From contig CM037864.1 in NCBI GenBank assembly GCA_021292105.1, positions 5,800,413-5,864,412 of the forward strand: DNA of 64,000 nt, written 5' to 3'. Positions 26,585-37,956 of the stretch are shown here, one piece after another. The DNA comes from Anadara kagoshimensis (taxonomy: Eukaryota; Mollusca; Bivalvia; Arcoida; Arcidae). Each line of letters starts with the position of its first letter. Positions within the stretch are counted from its first letter, which is position 1. The position numbers and the translations under genes were made by a program. The notes below the pieces were generated by a model. That model did no database searches. It had not been told where the DNA came from and saw only the letters and a list, made by a program, of their open reading frames with translations.

Positions 26585-27270
26585 AAGAGGGAGAGGCTTC
26601 TTTAAAAAGTCAGAAATCAGAATGCTATAAAAAGAAATTATATGTATAAACAAGGAAGTCTATAACATAAATACAAGCAACAGAATTTGTTTCAACTAGA
26701 GCAAAAGTTGTGGGCTGACTATTACAATGTGAATGCAGACCACAGATTGACCTACACATATTTATAAGACACTGGTTTGGCTGGAACCGTTGAGGTGTCA
26801 TACTAAAATATAGGTTAGTTGTTTGCACATGTATATGTATCTGAGCTAGGTTTATATTTAGACAGTAATTATTAATTACATTTCTACATGGTTCTTGCAG
26901 ATAACTAACAGATAATATTTCTGTCACTCCAACACAATGTTCATACATTGGCAAGGTTATTGTCAAAGTAGACTAGTAGTCTTTTTCTACGGATATCTGC
27001 ATTGAATTCTTTTTTTTTTCTTTTCCCAGATGACTTTAACCAAGATTAAGCAGATAGCCAACAGTTATTTTGGCGTAATATTTTGCATGGTCTTAAATGA
27101 AGAACATGCAATACATATTATGTTCACCTGCTAAACATGGTCATAGCATAGGAGCAAATTAGTGAAATTTCAATCTCAAATTTGCAATTTTAACATACTA
27201 ACTTACAGTGAAACAAAATATGTTGTTTAGATTATAAACCGAATTTTAGTTTATGCAGGTTACATTAATT

Positions 27271-27660
27271 GTATGCCCTGGTAAACAGTTCAGGCTTTGG
27301 GTTTATTTAGGGTTCTGTTTTAACATGTTCTACTGTATGTTCAGGTAAGACAGGTTTAGGATTTATTCAGGGTTATATCATGTATGCCCTGGTGCACAGT
27401 TCAGGGTTTGGGTTTATTTAGGGTTCTGTTTTAACATGTTCTACTGTATGTTCAGGTTAGAAAGGTTTTGGATTTATTCAGGGTTATTTGTTTCCCAGAT
27501 TCCACTGTTTGTTCAGTTTAGACAAATTTTTGGTGTACTCAGAGTTTGGATTTCACTGGTTCTACAGTAGTTCAGTTTATCAAGACTTCCATTTTACTCA
27601 GGGTTCTGGTTAGACAGGTTTTTGGGTTTTTAAGGGAACCTTCTCTTTCCACAGGTTCCA
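27271..27660 (+). repeat. 111-bp duplication plus degenerate copies
   Basis: gtatgccctggtaaacagtt at 27271 and gtatgccctggtgcacagtt at 27382 start two nearly identical 111-bp units (both containing tttagggttctgttttaaca and ctactgtatgttcaggt). Degenerate gttcagtttagacaa and actcagggttc phrases continue to about 27660 and recall the array at 11960..12530. Confidence 0.8.
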
Positions 27661-29709
27661 GAGCCACTGTATATTTTGGTGGAATCTAGACAGAAGATGA
27701 AATACTTTTTAAGTTTACCCACACATTTAAAGCACAATATCTTAAAAGAAATGTGCCTTATACAGAGAATAAGTGAGGGAACCCCCTTTAAAGACATGTT
27801 TGGGTACATGTGAATAGTTGTCCTTTTTAATATTTAACAATTATAACTATTGTATGGTATGTCTATATTTATTAAAATTAACCTCTATATATAGTTTTCA
27901 TATGAATGAACAAAATGTGAAATAGAATTAAAAATAAGTCTTAAAACACACATATATAAGACTGTTATAAGATCAACCAAACAATCCCGTTTAAATACCG
28001 CCAGGGTACTTACTTACTTAATACAAGTATATATGTGACATTAGTGTAGTACTATAATACTGAATAATAATGTGCATTTTTATATACCGTAATATAATAT
28101 CCATTTACCTTAAATAACTCACTATAACCAAACACCATATTGAAAATAAAGAATTATCATCAATTTCCAATTGTGTAAAAATATTGGTTTGAAATAAAAC
28201 CCAAGAAATTTACAATGACTACTAGTTATATTTACTTATTAAGTTTTAAATGTATAAGACTTTGTATAAAATACAAAATGTCATGAAATTTGCATATTTA
28301 GACAAGGAATAGCATGGTTCAAACAGCACAACCACTGCTTAGTGATCTGAAGTGCGTGCTTACGAATCACAGTGCTCCTAACAGCCTAAGCTCCATCCCA
28401 GAACTAACAACCTTGATAAGTGATAGCATATTGACTGGGGTGTTAAACTCCAACCATTCATTTGTCCTTGAAAACTTAAACTTATTGAATCAATTTCATT
28501 TTACATTTAACAAAAATGAACTTTATTGTATATTCCAACTATTTCTAGAGATTAAGGACAGTTGACATACAAGAACTACATCATCTAAATACAGGCAATG
28601 GCCAAAAGCACCTAAAACATTACACAACCAAATGACATGGATCTATTTTTGGCTGTGTTAAGACTTGTAATATAAAAGCATCATTGCAACAAGATTTCTT
28701 TCACTTTGGAAGAACTGCTGTGTATGAGAAAATAAAAATATACAATAAACTAAATCCATTTAGCAGCATTGTGAGGCAACAATATGCTGCCAATTATCAA
28801 AAATCAACCTTTTTCTAGGTTTCAATAAATCCAAATTCATTAGAATGACTAGTAGTCAAATTTCCAAAATTCTGAAGATTTAGTACCTTTTAAAGTATTT
28901 TCCCACGAATTTGCTAGCATATAGGTTCATTTTTGAAAGAAGTCCTTAGAAATTAGAAGCCAATGGTGATTCTTACTACAAGGAATAGAAACATATATAG
29001 CTTTTAGAATGAAGGGATAATCCTGTAACACTGCTAGGCCTGCTTACTGGGTACCTGAAGTATGTTTTCAACACTTTTAACCTATCAATTACTAACTATA
29101 CAAATGATGGTTTTTGGCTTGTGTCCGTTTTCAACAGCTGAAAATGCAATTTAGTTTGGTATGTATACAAGTGTGTACATGCCCTTTGTTTTACTAACAA
29201 ACTATTATATAAAGACTTCTAAAGCATCTTGTCCGTCATTTGTCTGATTTTTGTTTAATAAGTTTTTGATTCAACTAGCATCCTCTTTCAGACAAATTTA
29301 TCAAAGCTAAAAACAACAGTGTATACTTCATGCTCTATTCACGAGATTTAACCATGTAGGGGGGCTGATTTCTTTCAATCATCAATCTAACAGTACGTCT
29401 ACAGATTTCAATTGTTAATTCTGCAACTAGAATATCTTAATTGGACAAATACCTCCTGCAATGAACTTACAATCAATACAGATTTCCTGCAATCAACGTA
29501 AAGACTCATTGTTGAAAGCTTATAAAGTCGGAACGCAAACAAATGAATAATACATCCTAAAACAAACTCCGACTGCGAGTCGAAACTAGGCTGAAAAACT
29601 AACCCATCTTAATATCAATTTCAGTGTTTTCTATAAACAACATATATGAACATTTACAAAACTCTACATATTGCCACTACATGGGGGCATCATTTATGAA
29701 AACCTGTGA

Positions 29710-29840
29710 AGCATCATTATGAATTCAGTTATTTGAATACCCATAGGGCATCATTTTAAATTTGGTCATTTGAAAACTCATGGGGCAACATTTTGAAATT
29801 TGGTCATTTGAAAACTCATGGGGCAACATTTTGAAATTGG
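29710..29840 (+). repeat. 38-bp tandem repeat, about 3.5 copies
   Basis: The unit is close to catttgaaaactcatggggc followed by aacattttgaaatttggt. The catttg element steps by 38 bases (29767, 29805), and an older copy precedes. Confidence 0.85.
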
Positions 29841-30180
29841 GACATATGTCTTGCCTTTACTCTTACATAGATGCAACACATAACAGGAATTGTCAGCATA
29901 CCACAGAATCTGACAAAATTGGGATATACCAGAGTACAATCCATACCTCTTTAACGTTTGTGTGAAATGATATGAGAAAGGTACAGTATCTATATCACAA
30001 ATTTCTGCAATAATGTTATTTTTACTTGAAAATATATAACATTTCCATATCCAATGAAAATAATAATTTCACACAAATGTTACAAGGTATCACTGGCGAA
30101 CCCCATTCAATAAACAAAACATCAAAACAATATGAAAAAGATCAAAATTTGTTAACAAGTCTTAACTAATTATTCGACAC

Positions 30181-30390
30181 TTACCTTTTGAAGGAAATAC
30201 ACACTGCTGTTACGATTTGTCTTCTATATGGCATGAACCATCTTGGCCTGTAAGTCTTAAGATCCTTGATTTCCTGCTTTGAACAGTGCATAATAACAGA
30301 GCTGAGCAGTGTTGTTTTATCAGCAGCAGGAGCAGCAAGAGACTTAGTAGTGAACAAACTCTTCTTGTTGTAACAAAATGAATGGAACAA
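30181..30390 (-). other. Possible exon of an unknown gene (weak)
   Basis: A minus-strand frame of 69 codons whose last codons read CAA AAG, then G|TAAGTG: the stop is made by a good-looking donor (AAAG|GTAAGTG), as happens when an exon is read through its splice site. The C-terminal part (RPRWFMPYRRQIVTAVCISF) is rich in basic and aromatic residues. I recognise no family. No acceptor or partner exon was identified, and a chance frame is the more cautious reading. Confidence 0.2.
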
Positions 30391-31105
30391 AGATCAACAT
30401 GTTAACCTTGCTGATCTCACAAATTTCAGAATTGGAAACTGTCTTTTGCCTATTTTCAGATGTAGTGAAAAATAATTTGATTAGAACCTGAACTGTTTTA
30501 GCATTAAGAAAGACTTAAAATAAATAAAAGTTGCACACAGTTATGAAAGTTTGTCATTTTCCTAGAAGTTTGAAATTATTTCCTTTAACGGCGTCATCCC
30601 ATCCAACTTTTGCAATCTTCACGTGTATGGATTTCACGGATGGTTTCACTGTCCCATCATTCCGTTGGGTGTCAGAATGTGTGTGGAAATCTCTATATAT
30701 ATTAACAATTGTTGTGTAAATATATTGAATTATATAGAAGAGATGTGCATTTGGAAATTTAAATAAATACATTATGCAGTTTATGATATTTAATCTTGTA
30801 CACTGTCTGATCATATCACTAGTTTTTGTAATGGAATATATGCACGAATGTTATGAAATCATGATTAAAAACAAAATGTTTCAAGAGGAAAATTTCCTTG
30901 GATATTTGAATGAAAGACTCTGTAACTATATATAAATGGAAGTTGGCTAGATTAAACAGCCTGGAATGGGAAAAAAAGTCTGTTTACTTTGGCAATTCTC
31001 AAAGTTAAACTTCTGTCTTATACATGTATATCTGAAGGTGGTTATACGTATATATATGTGTATCCGTCCGACAGGGTATTGTCTCCATAACCCTGACCGC
31101 ATCAG

Positions 31106-31123
31106 GTTGTTACGCGTAACAAC
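31106..31123. repeat. Perfect 18-bp palindrome
   Basis: gttgttacgcgtaacaac equals its own reverse complement. It lies about 370 bases beyond the channel stop codon, in DNA otherwise poor in CpG. Confidence 0.8.
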
Positions 31124-31490
31124 ACTTGTTGGTAATGTGGTATATATAATGTCCCGTTTTGAAATTCTTAACATCACACATTAGTTGTCTTTTGTGGTTA
31201 GTTGTTTGGTTGCAATCACAAATTCTGGGAAAAAGCCACAATCTTGGGACAAAATTCATATTTATATATGATTCACTTCACACAACTTTTTTTGTTAAGA
31301 CGTCTATTATTATTCGGTCGTCAATACTGCACAACACCAAATGTTACCAGCAGTTTACATGTCAGAATGCCAAATATTGGTTTATGTAAACACATTATTT
31401 TAAATAAAAAACTGCTGATCGTTGATTTTATATTTAAACAAAAATCTTGAAATTTGATTGTTTTTTTCTTCAATTTTTTGTTTCCTCCTG

Positions 31491-33044
31491 TCAAACATCA
31501 GTCTCAATGCTTAAGTTATTAATACTAGATGGATTATTTGTTTTACTTGTATGATTCTCCTTTGGTCTCTCTGTACTAAGATTAAAGCTACTGCCCTCTT
31601 CCATCTCCATTATATTATCTGATCCACTATAATTTGATGCTAAAGAATTCTTTTTACTGTTTGAAAAATTTGGGCAAGATTGTACATGCTGGTAAGAGTT
31701 TTTCTCATCACTTTCCGTTTCTCTGTGATAAAAGTAATTAAAGTTGGACACAATAACAGGCACTGGCAAGGCTATTGTAAGTACACCAGCTATGGCACAA
31801 AGTGAACCCACGAGTTTACCCCAGAAACCTATTGGACGCATATCACCATATCCTACAGTTGTCATAGTAACCACGGCCCACCAAAATGCATCTGGTATAC
31901 TTCTAAAATGTGATTGTTCTGCATCAGCTTCTGCAAAGTACACTGCGCTAGAGAATAAAATTACTCCAATAATAAGGAAAAATATAAGAAGCCCAAGTTC
32001 TCGCATACTTGCTTTCAATGTTTGACCCAAAATTTGAAGTCCTTTTGAATGTCTTGATAATTTAAAGATTCTGAAACCCTGACCAACCTGATAACCCTAA
32101 GTATAGCCAAGGACATGGCTTGGTTGTTGCTTTTGCTTTCATCTGCTATGACTGTTCCTAAGGTAATAAAATATGGAATGATCGCCACTATGTCTATGAG
32201 ATTCATTATATTTTTGAAGAATCCTAGTTTACCAGGACAAGAGGCGTAACGAACTAGCAGTTCAAATGTAAACCAAATAATGCAGCAGGTTTCTATAATA
32301 AAAAAAGGCTCATTAAACTTTGGAATATCGTCTTCAGTCAAAGAGGAAGAATTTGGTTGTCCAGTTTCATTGATTAACTTATAATGTTTAAATTCAGGTA
32401 GAGTTTCCAAACAGAATATCACAATAGATAACAAAATAATTACAACAGATAAAATGGCAATTAATCTGGCCGCAGTAGAACTCTCTGGGTATTCAAACAG
32501 TAACCAAACTCGCCGCTGAAATTCATTTTCAGGTAGTGGTTTTTCTTTTTCTTTGATGAAACCTTCATCTTCGCGATATTTTTCTATTGCATCTTCTCCA
32601 AGTTCGTAAAATTTAATTTCCTCTGAAAACACATCTAGCGGAACGTTAACTGGTCTCCTTAGCCGTCCACCACTTTGGTAATAGTATAAAATTGCATCAA
32701 AACTTGGTCGGTTTCGGTCGAAGAAATACTCGTTCCGTAACGGATCATAATACTTGTTCCTTTTCTGTGGATTGCCAAGTAATGTCTCTGGAAACTGATT
32801 TAAAGTTTTCAGTTGTGTTTCGAACCTGAGTCCACTGACATTGATGACAACACGCTCCGACGACCCATAATCCGTGCCTCGTTGCAGAAACATCCTGTTG
32901 TCCACATCATCGGATGGCTTTGGGAAAGACCTGGGAATAGAATCATGATTTGAGCGTAAAATAAGATTTTGCCGCAATGTATTATAACTTGGTGGACCAC
33001 CATTGCCTTGCTCATAGCTTGCCAAAGCTGCTTCCATAATGTCA
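31491..33044 (-). CDS. Sh: Shaker-type Kv1 potassium channel, main exon (one frameshift)
   Basis: Voltage-gated K+ channel alpha subunit of the plasma membrane, acting as a tetramer. Counting from the methionine at 33037: T1 tetramerisation domain (about 62-160, [15 protein letters not shown]), S1 (189-210), S1-S2 loop with possible N-glycosylation sites N223 and N229, S2 (244-267), S3 (277-296), S4 starting RVIRLVRV (314-321). At 32074..32076 the run TTT should be TTTT; the frame then shifts and resumes as [17 protein letters not shown], followed by S5, the selectivity filter TVGYGDM, S6 with PVP, and the terminal SIETDV (PDZ ligand, stop at 31491). With the missing base the piece is 515 residues, a normal Kv1 length. 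The whole core is one exon. Upstream, ttag|T at 33045/33044 is an acceptor whose phase fits the exon at 35365..35837. A TGA lies in frame upstream near 33061, so translation either starts at 33037 or comes through the splice. I favour an assembly error over a pseudogene. Confidence 0.93.
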
Positions 33045-34123
33045 CTAAGGGTTTTGAGTCACTTATGAAAACTTATCATTTCAATGCTAAACATAATCAA
33101 ATAATATGTTTTCGTTTTTTTAATAAAGTTTTTTTTGTTTTAGATAACCAAAAATAAATAATACTCCAGCTTAATTAATTCTTCCATATTCAAAAATCGA
33201 TTTGTATCAACTTGTAACGTGAAAAGTTAAAACGACTTCATACCTGCTATCTTTGATCAGGGAAATCCCTTTTGTAATAATCCGAAAGAAAATATTTTCT
33301 ACTAGCAAAAGCTATGGCAAGTAATCCCTTGAGCTACGGCAAAAATACAGTATAGATATGTTATATATCATCATGATCATAAGAAGAAAACATCGAGACA
33401 CAGAAGTCACACAAACGCCACTGTACGAAAATTCGTCTGCAAATCACACAGGCAAAATCTGTTTGGGGCATTTCTGCTTATCCATGCCAAAAGGCGGCCA
33501 TTCTTTGGATTTTCCCCGCATGCAATAAAGTGCATTGGTTTCAATCACATGCTTAAAGTCAATCAATCAATACAACAAACGAATAATGCATGCAAATACA
33601 ACCCTCCTTACTGAACTGTTTATGTTCAATGTTGATATGAACCCATCTAATTCATGCACATGTTTGCTGGTGCGGTCAAATTGATCAACCAATCAGATTG
33701 CGCGTATCTATGTAATCGGAAGGTTAAAAATAAACTCTTAACAGGTGCCTGTTTTAACTCTATTTACCAAGCCCAGATACTATTATTTATTCAACATATA
33801 TGTATTTTGTGAAGTAAAAAATTCAATAATTGAACTCTGTCTATGGGAATAAATTTTTCATTGCAACCAATCGAAGAATTCATTTACTGCGGGAAAGAAG
33901 GTCTACCACATTCCCTGAGGTTTGTCAGTAGAAGAGATATAACGTTAAACGTTACATAGACGATATGTGTTCACGATTTCAGGGAGATGGTAACTAACAT
34001 GTGCGGCAGACAAGCATTGTGTATGATGCTGTAGAATAATTGATCGTGAGGGTCGATAAAGGCAACAGCTTTACTAAAAATAACATTAACGTTTACAACA
34101 GACTTGAGAAACATTTTAACACA
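33045..34123. promoter_or_regulatory. Probable snrnp70 promoter and 5' UTR (within channel intron)
   Basis: This is the space between the channel exon (minus) and the snrnp70 start codon (plus). It contains two plus-strand CCAAT boxes (33689..33693 in caaccaatcagattg, and 33867..33871 in caaccaatcgaag) and a local rise in CpG (gcgcg near 33700, cgggaaag near 33890, taacgttaaacgtta near 33950). These fit a housekeeping promoter for snrnp70. No TATA box is evident at a convincing position. The start site is not determined. The same DNA is intron of the channel transcript if the 35365..35837 exon is used. Confidence 0.4.
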
Positions 34124-34266
34124 ATGACAGCATTTCTACCACCAAATCTTTTAGCTCTATTTGCAGCACGAGATCCAATACCATACATAACACCACCGGA
34201 AAAACTCGGGTTTGAGAAAAGAGGGTTCCTTACGGTGGAGTGGCATCATTACTAAAGGAATTTGAG
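34124..34266 (+). CDS. snrnp70: U1 snRNP 70 kDa protein, exon 1 (one frameshift)
   Basis: Encodes [18 protein letters not shown] followed by [10 protein letters not shown], the conserved N terminus of U1-70K (family form MTQ[FY][11 protein letters not shown][DE]PIP). U1-70K binds stem-loop I of U1 snRNA and helps 5' splice-site recognition in the nucleus. The start at 34124 is chosen because the family begins there; the open frame runs back to 34040 but the extra residues are unlike the family. After FEK the frame must shift: AAAA at 34217..34220 should be AAAAA, giving [18 protein letters not shown] (compare the family's PYCGIAPYIREFE). The exon ends GAG|GTAATC, phase 0. Read as printed, it stops at 34253..34255. 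Intron 1 is 3.3 kb. A one-base consensus error is more likely than a broken essential gene. Confidence 0.9.
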
Positions 34267-37200
34267 GTAATCATTGGAAAGGTAGTTTTACAAATTTAGG
34301 TGCAGTGTCATTCATGCAGGGTTGGATAAAAAAGTAAAAATTTAAATCTTTAAAAATATACGACTTACAAATTTTCCAAAATGGCGGACACTATAGTTGC
34401 CATGTCGCGTATTTGCTCTTAATTTCCCCCGTTGATTGAAGTGTCAAACACTTTCAGTTTGTAATCATCTATATTTTTAAAAATAGCCTGCAACCTACGA
34501 ATTCCTAAACCCCAACTGCATATCTAAAATTTTGTTTGGTAATCCCTCATTTTCACTTAAGTAATTGTTCCAGAGATGAGAATATATGCAGTTTGTCGTT
34601 GATGCTGTCGCTAAATGGACTAAAGTATCAGGGCAGAATAGATGCTTGTGTGTAATAAATAATTCACACGTTCTTCCCGTTAACTTAGCATAATTTGATT
34701 TAACCTTTCCACCTAAGAATATAGATTGAACTGTTGGTTATTGTAATCCCAGGTGCTTTATGCCGTATATTTACTACTACAACTAGATCTATCAATCTCA
34801 TGTCCTACAACGTGCAGATCATATGAAGATGGAGATAACTGAAGATTGTTGTGCGTTTTAGCTGATCCACTAATGTAATGTCAAGCAAACAGCCAAGATC
34901 AATGAAACACACACTGCAGCTAATATAATTGCTACCACAAAATGAAGGCATACATACTACATGTATGTCACAATAACAAACTGGCATTGATTTCCAAATA
35001 CTGTAGTATCAGCTTTGTTTGCATTTTACAGGAGAAGAATCTTGTATGTATACCTTTATTAAATACAAGGGTATATATATGAGGGATGCGAGTCGCATCA
35101 GAAACCAAGCGTTTATTTTCATAGAATTGTTATATATATATACTCTAGGGATGTATTTGAGATGGATAGATTTAATCCAGTAGAAACGGCATAACTTATT
35201 GATCAATTAGCGGGCTATAGAACTGAATAAAGGGCACAGTGGAGGCATAGATTATCTTTGTTATTAGATTGATGAGGTGAAAAATTACACAATGAAACTA
35301 TATAAATGGTATGTTAATGAGAAGGCTAGGGATTGGGTGAATCGTATTGTAAGATTTATCTTACCTTTGATTTTGATGGTGAATGAGCAATGGTGTCGTC
35401 GATTCATCCTTAGCTTCAGGGCAGTCCTCATTGTTATTGCATTGCTTGTTATTTGAATTTTCATTTCCTTCCTCAATAATGTCTTTATCGGTATTATGAT
35501 TAAAACGTTCTAGAGCTTCGTTATAGGAGGGTGGGTTGGAATCCGGTGATAACGGTGGTGATATATGGTCCTGTTGTGTTGGTTGTTGTTGATGGAGGTC
35601 TTTATGTGTTGAATGTTTATCTGAAGATTTTTGTTGCATTTTGAATATATTTGGAAGACATGTTGATTTACCGCTATCCTCGTTTCCGCCTCCTCCACCG
35701 CCTCCTCCTCCCCCTTTAGAGGAATCGGACACAGAACTTGATCTTCCACTGCTGGGTGCAGATTTACTCCTTCGAATCCGTCTGGCAGCTTGGATCCTCT
35801 CTAACCGCTGTGATTCAACAGCATCAAGGTCTTTTGGCTGAAAATATATGTCCAAGCGTCAAAAAATAATTCGTAACAAAATGTAAAACCACAGGATTGA
35901 GATATTTTTTGTAATATGTTCATTCGTAAAAATCAACTCGTAAGACGGCTTGACATCCTTGTGTGTGTACTGTTCATAATGTTACAAAGAAGCATTATTA
36001 TTGATCACAGTTTGAAGTAAAGTGAATCTGAAGTAGGGATAGGCCTAATATTCTCCATATCATGAAATGAAAAAAAGCCACAACTTTATGTTATTAAATA
36101 AAACAAATTAATTTTAATTATTGAATCATGCTATTTTTGGTCTTTTATCATTTCTATCTAGATATTTTAAAATGAAATAATCAAATTATTGTGACATGTG
36201 TTTCAAAAGCACAGTTTCTCTTACAGGCAGCAACAGTGTTATATGAAATAGGTTGAATAATTTGTTTTGGGAGGTTGAGAAAACTGCATGCAATCAAATT
36301 TGATGCTGTCTGTATATTTATGGATTTAAATGGTTCTATGTTGTGTGCATCATGTTGGCTGGAAGGCCATCAACCATTGCAATTTTGTTTTGTGATCAAT
36401 CTTTTGTTTCTCATCCCCCAAATAAAAGAAGAAAAAGTAAACATTTATCTAACATGTTTATCTCTTCTCCTGTATTATAGGAAATTTGAATGTTTGTATA
36501 TTGACCACTTGCCTATCAAAACCAGTTTTACAGGTTTCCCTGGCGATCCAGTATAGATGGGTCTGACTGTCTGTAAACAACAGAAGGGCGTTATCGACTT
36601 ATCATTCTCTTCAATTATGACTAATGACCACTACTGGGGTCATTAATGACCAATACAAGTAACTTGTAACATTATCGCCCTCCACTCTCCGTTAATAACA
36701 TGTTTTGATAATCAAAAGTGTTATATTGTTGCCAGGTATGTTTCCAATTAGGAGGTGGACGACAAGGTGGATGTATCTACAGAATATAATCTGAATCAGA
36801 TTAATATCTCCTGCACTTATAGCTCCCTACATGTTTCATTAATGACCGACATGCACTGGATAAATACTGGTTAACATTTATGATAAAAAACAGAGTAATA
36901 TAATGTAGCCCCATAAAAACCTTTACAGATAATTAATTAAAAAATCAGGCCATCTGACCCGATTATTAACACTAATAGTTATATATCAATCAGAAGGAAT
37001 CTCGACAATATATCGAGAATCCATTATAATTGTTCGTTGATTATATAATAATCATCAGAATTATGATATATATATATTGATACAAACTTTGGAACAATTG
37101 ATTTACAGGCACTTTGAATTTTATTTATTCACATTTTACTACTACTGCTGTTGCCACAGGTATATAACTATTTCAGTTCCTAAATGTATGAGCTTTTTTT

Positions 37201-37559
37201 TTAATTTAGCCCCTAACATTTATAAGAGACTTTTATTTTGAGTGTTATGAAACCTACTTATTTTGATTTATTTAGTAACACAAGTGTTATGTTTGAAAAA
37301 ATGTAGAATTTTTGTTTTCTAAACTCTTTAAAATTAAGAGCAATATCTTGCAAATAGAAACTGTATACTGGTATCAACATTAGAAACGAACAATTTGGTC
37401 ACATCAGAAATATGTGATTATTTTTTTTATTAGAAATAATGGTTTGATAAATGTGGATATGAGTAGATTGAAATTGTATTTAAATTCTCTATTCTTTGTC
37501 ACAATTCAGAAAAACTATGTATATGGAATGACTATTGATTTATTATTGTCTACTTTTAG
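34267..37559 (+). other. snrnp70 intron 1, containing a channel exon on the other strand
   Basis: Bounded by GAG|GTAATC and tacttttag|GAC. It contains the Kv1 exon 35365..35837 on the minus strand. Near 34379 aaaatggcggac resembles a YY1 site, sometimes found just inside genes. The remainder is AT-rich with no recognised element; the plus-strand frame at 36275..36556 looks like chance. Confidence 0.75.
35365..35837 (-). CDS. Sh: Kv1 channel upstream exon: disordered N-terminal extension
   Basis: An open minus-strand stretch of 157 codons plus two bases, bounded by an acceptor (atatattttcag|CCA at 35838/35837) and a donor (CAAAG|GTAAGA at 35365/35364). It enters in phase 0 and leaves in phase 2; the two leftover bases AG join T at 33044 to give Ser-Asp-Ile-Met, exactly in frame with the channel. 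Content: a basic segment RLERIQAARRIRRSKSA (11-27), a run of ten Gly (42-51), a Gln-rich stretch (68-89), SPPLSPDSNPPSY (93-105) and an Asn/Glu-rich tail. It appears disordered, and its PPSY recurs at residues 15-18 of the next exon. Drosophila Shaker also has a long low-complexity N terminus, but I see no direct similarity. Phase and signals are good; a separate gene is possible but less likely. Confidence 0.7.
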
Positions 37560-37622
37560 GACCCCAAGGACACACCTCCCCCAACCAGAGTTGAAACTAA
37601 AGATGAAAGGAAAGAGAGAAAG
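37560..37622 (+). CDS. snrnp70: U1 snRNP 70 kDa protein, exon 2
   Basis: tacttttag|GAC to AAG|GTAAAA, 63 bases, phase 0 at both ends. Encodes DPKDTPPPTRVETKDERKER plus K, matching the conserved block that follows EFE in U1-70K (human [20 protein letters not shown]; fly DPKDTPPPKTVETRQERLER). This basic, Pro-containing segment precedes the RRM and belongs to the N-terminal part that runs along the U1 snRNP core. Recognised from the family, not from a search. Confidence 0.93.
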
Positions 37623-37956
37623 GTAAAAATTATTGATTATGTGTGGTACATTACACATACTGTGAATGTATTTATCAAACCAAGTTTTATTAGACACCAT
37701 AACAAGATTATAAATATATCATTGTCTTGTATTTTGGAAATTTTTAAAATTCTTAATTTATATAGCAATGTCATTCAAAAACTCCATTGCATTATAAAGT
37801 ATTGTCATTTTAGGGAAAATTCTAAGGTTTTTGAAATACATAATTTTATTTATGGTTTGCATACCACAATAAAAAATTTGCATTTAAAAAACTTTGAATT
37901 TTCCCAACCTAAAAGGCATTAGGAAGCAATTAAAATGTAACAAAATCATTGGTAAT

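Larger units (their letters stand above)
13671..31490. other. Intergenic, no gene recognised
   Basis: Holds small tandem arrays (14455..14730, 15515..15705, 27271..27500, 29710..29840), dispersed-repeat copies, a SINE with a partial duplication (17400..18050), one MITE fragment (18531..18577), one truncated MITE (18934..19080) and microsatellites. The 19100..24000 part shows little structure beyond a degenerate tandem stretch (about 19985..20165). A weak exon-like frame at 30181..30390 (minus) is listed separately. The stretch immediately left of 31491 should contain the 3' UTR of the channel gene, but I see no clear polyadenylation signal. Confidence 0.5.

Noticed and set aside
31744..32025. 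Plus-strand frame of 93 codons over the channel pore
   Set aside because: Antisense shadow of the conserved pore coding sequence.
31491..33044. Calling the channel a pseudogene
   Set aside because: A single homopolymer base explains the only defect; all domains, the filter and the PDZ ligand are intact.
32809..33045. Second minus-strand frame over the channel T1 domain
   Set aside because: A shadow of the real channel frame in another phase.
35641..35841. Plus-strand frame with a proline run
   Set aside because: Antisense of the Gly10 and Ser-rich channel exon; the minus strand has the splice signals.
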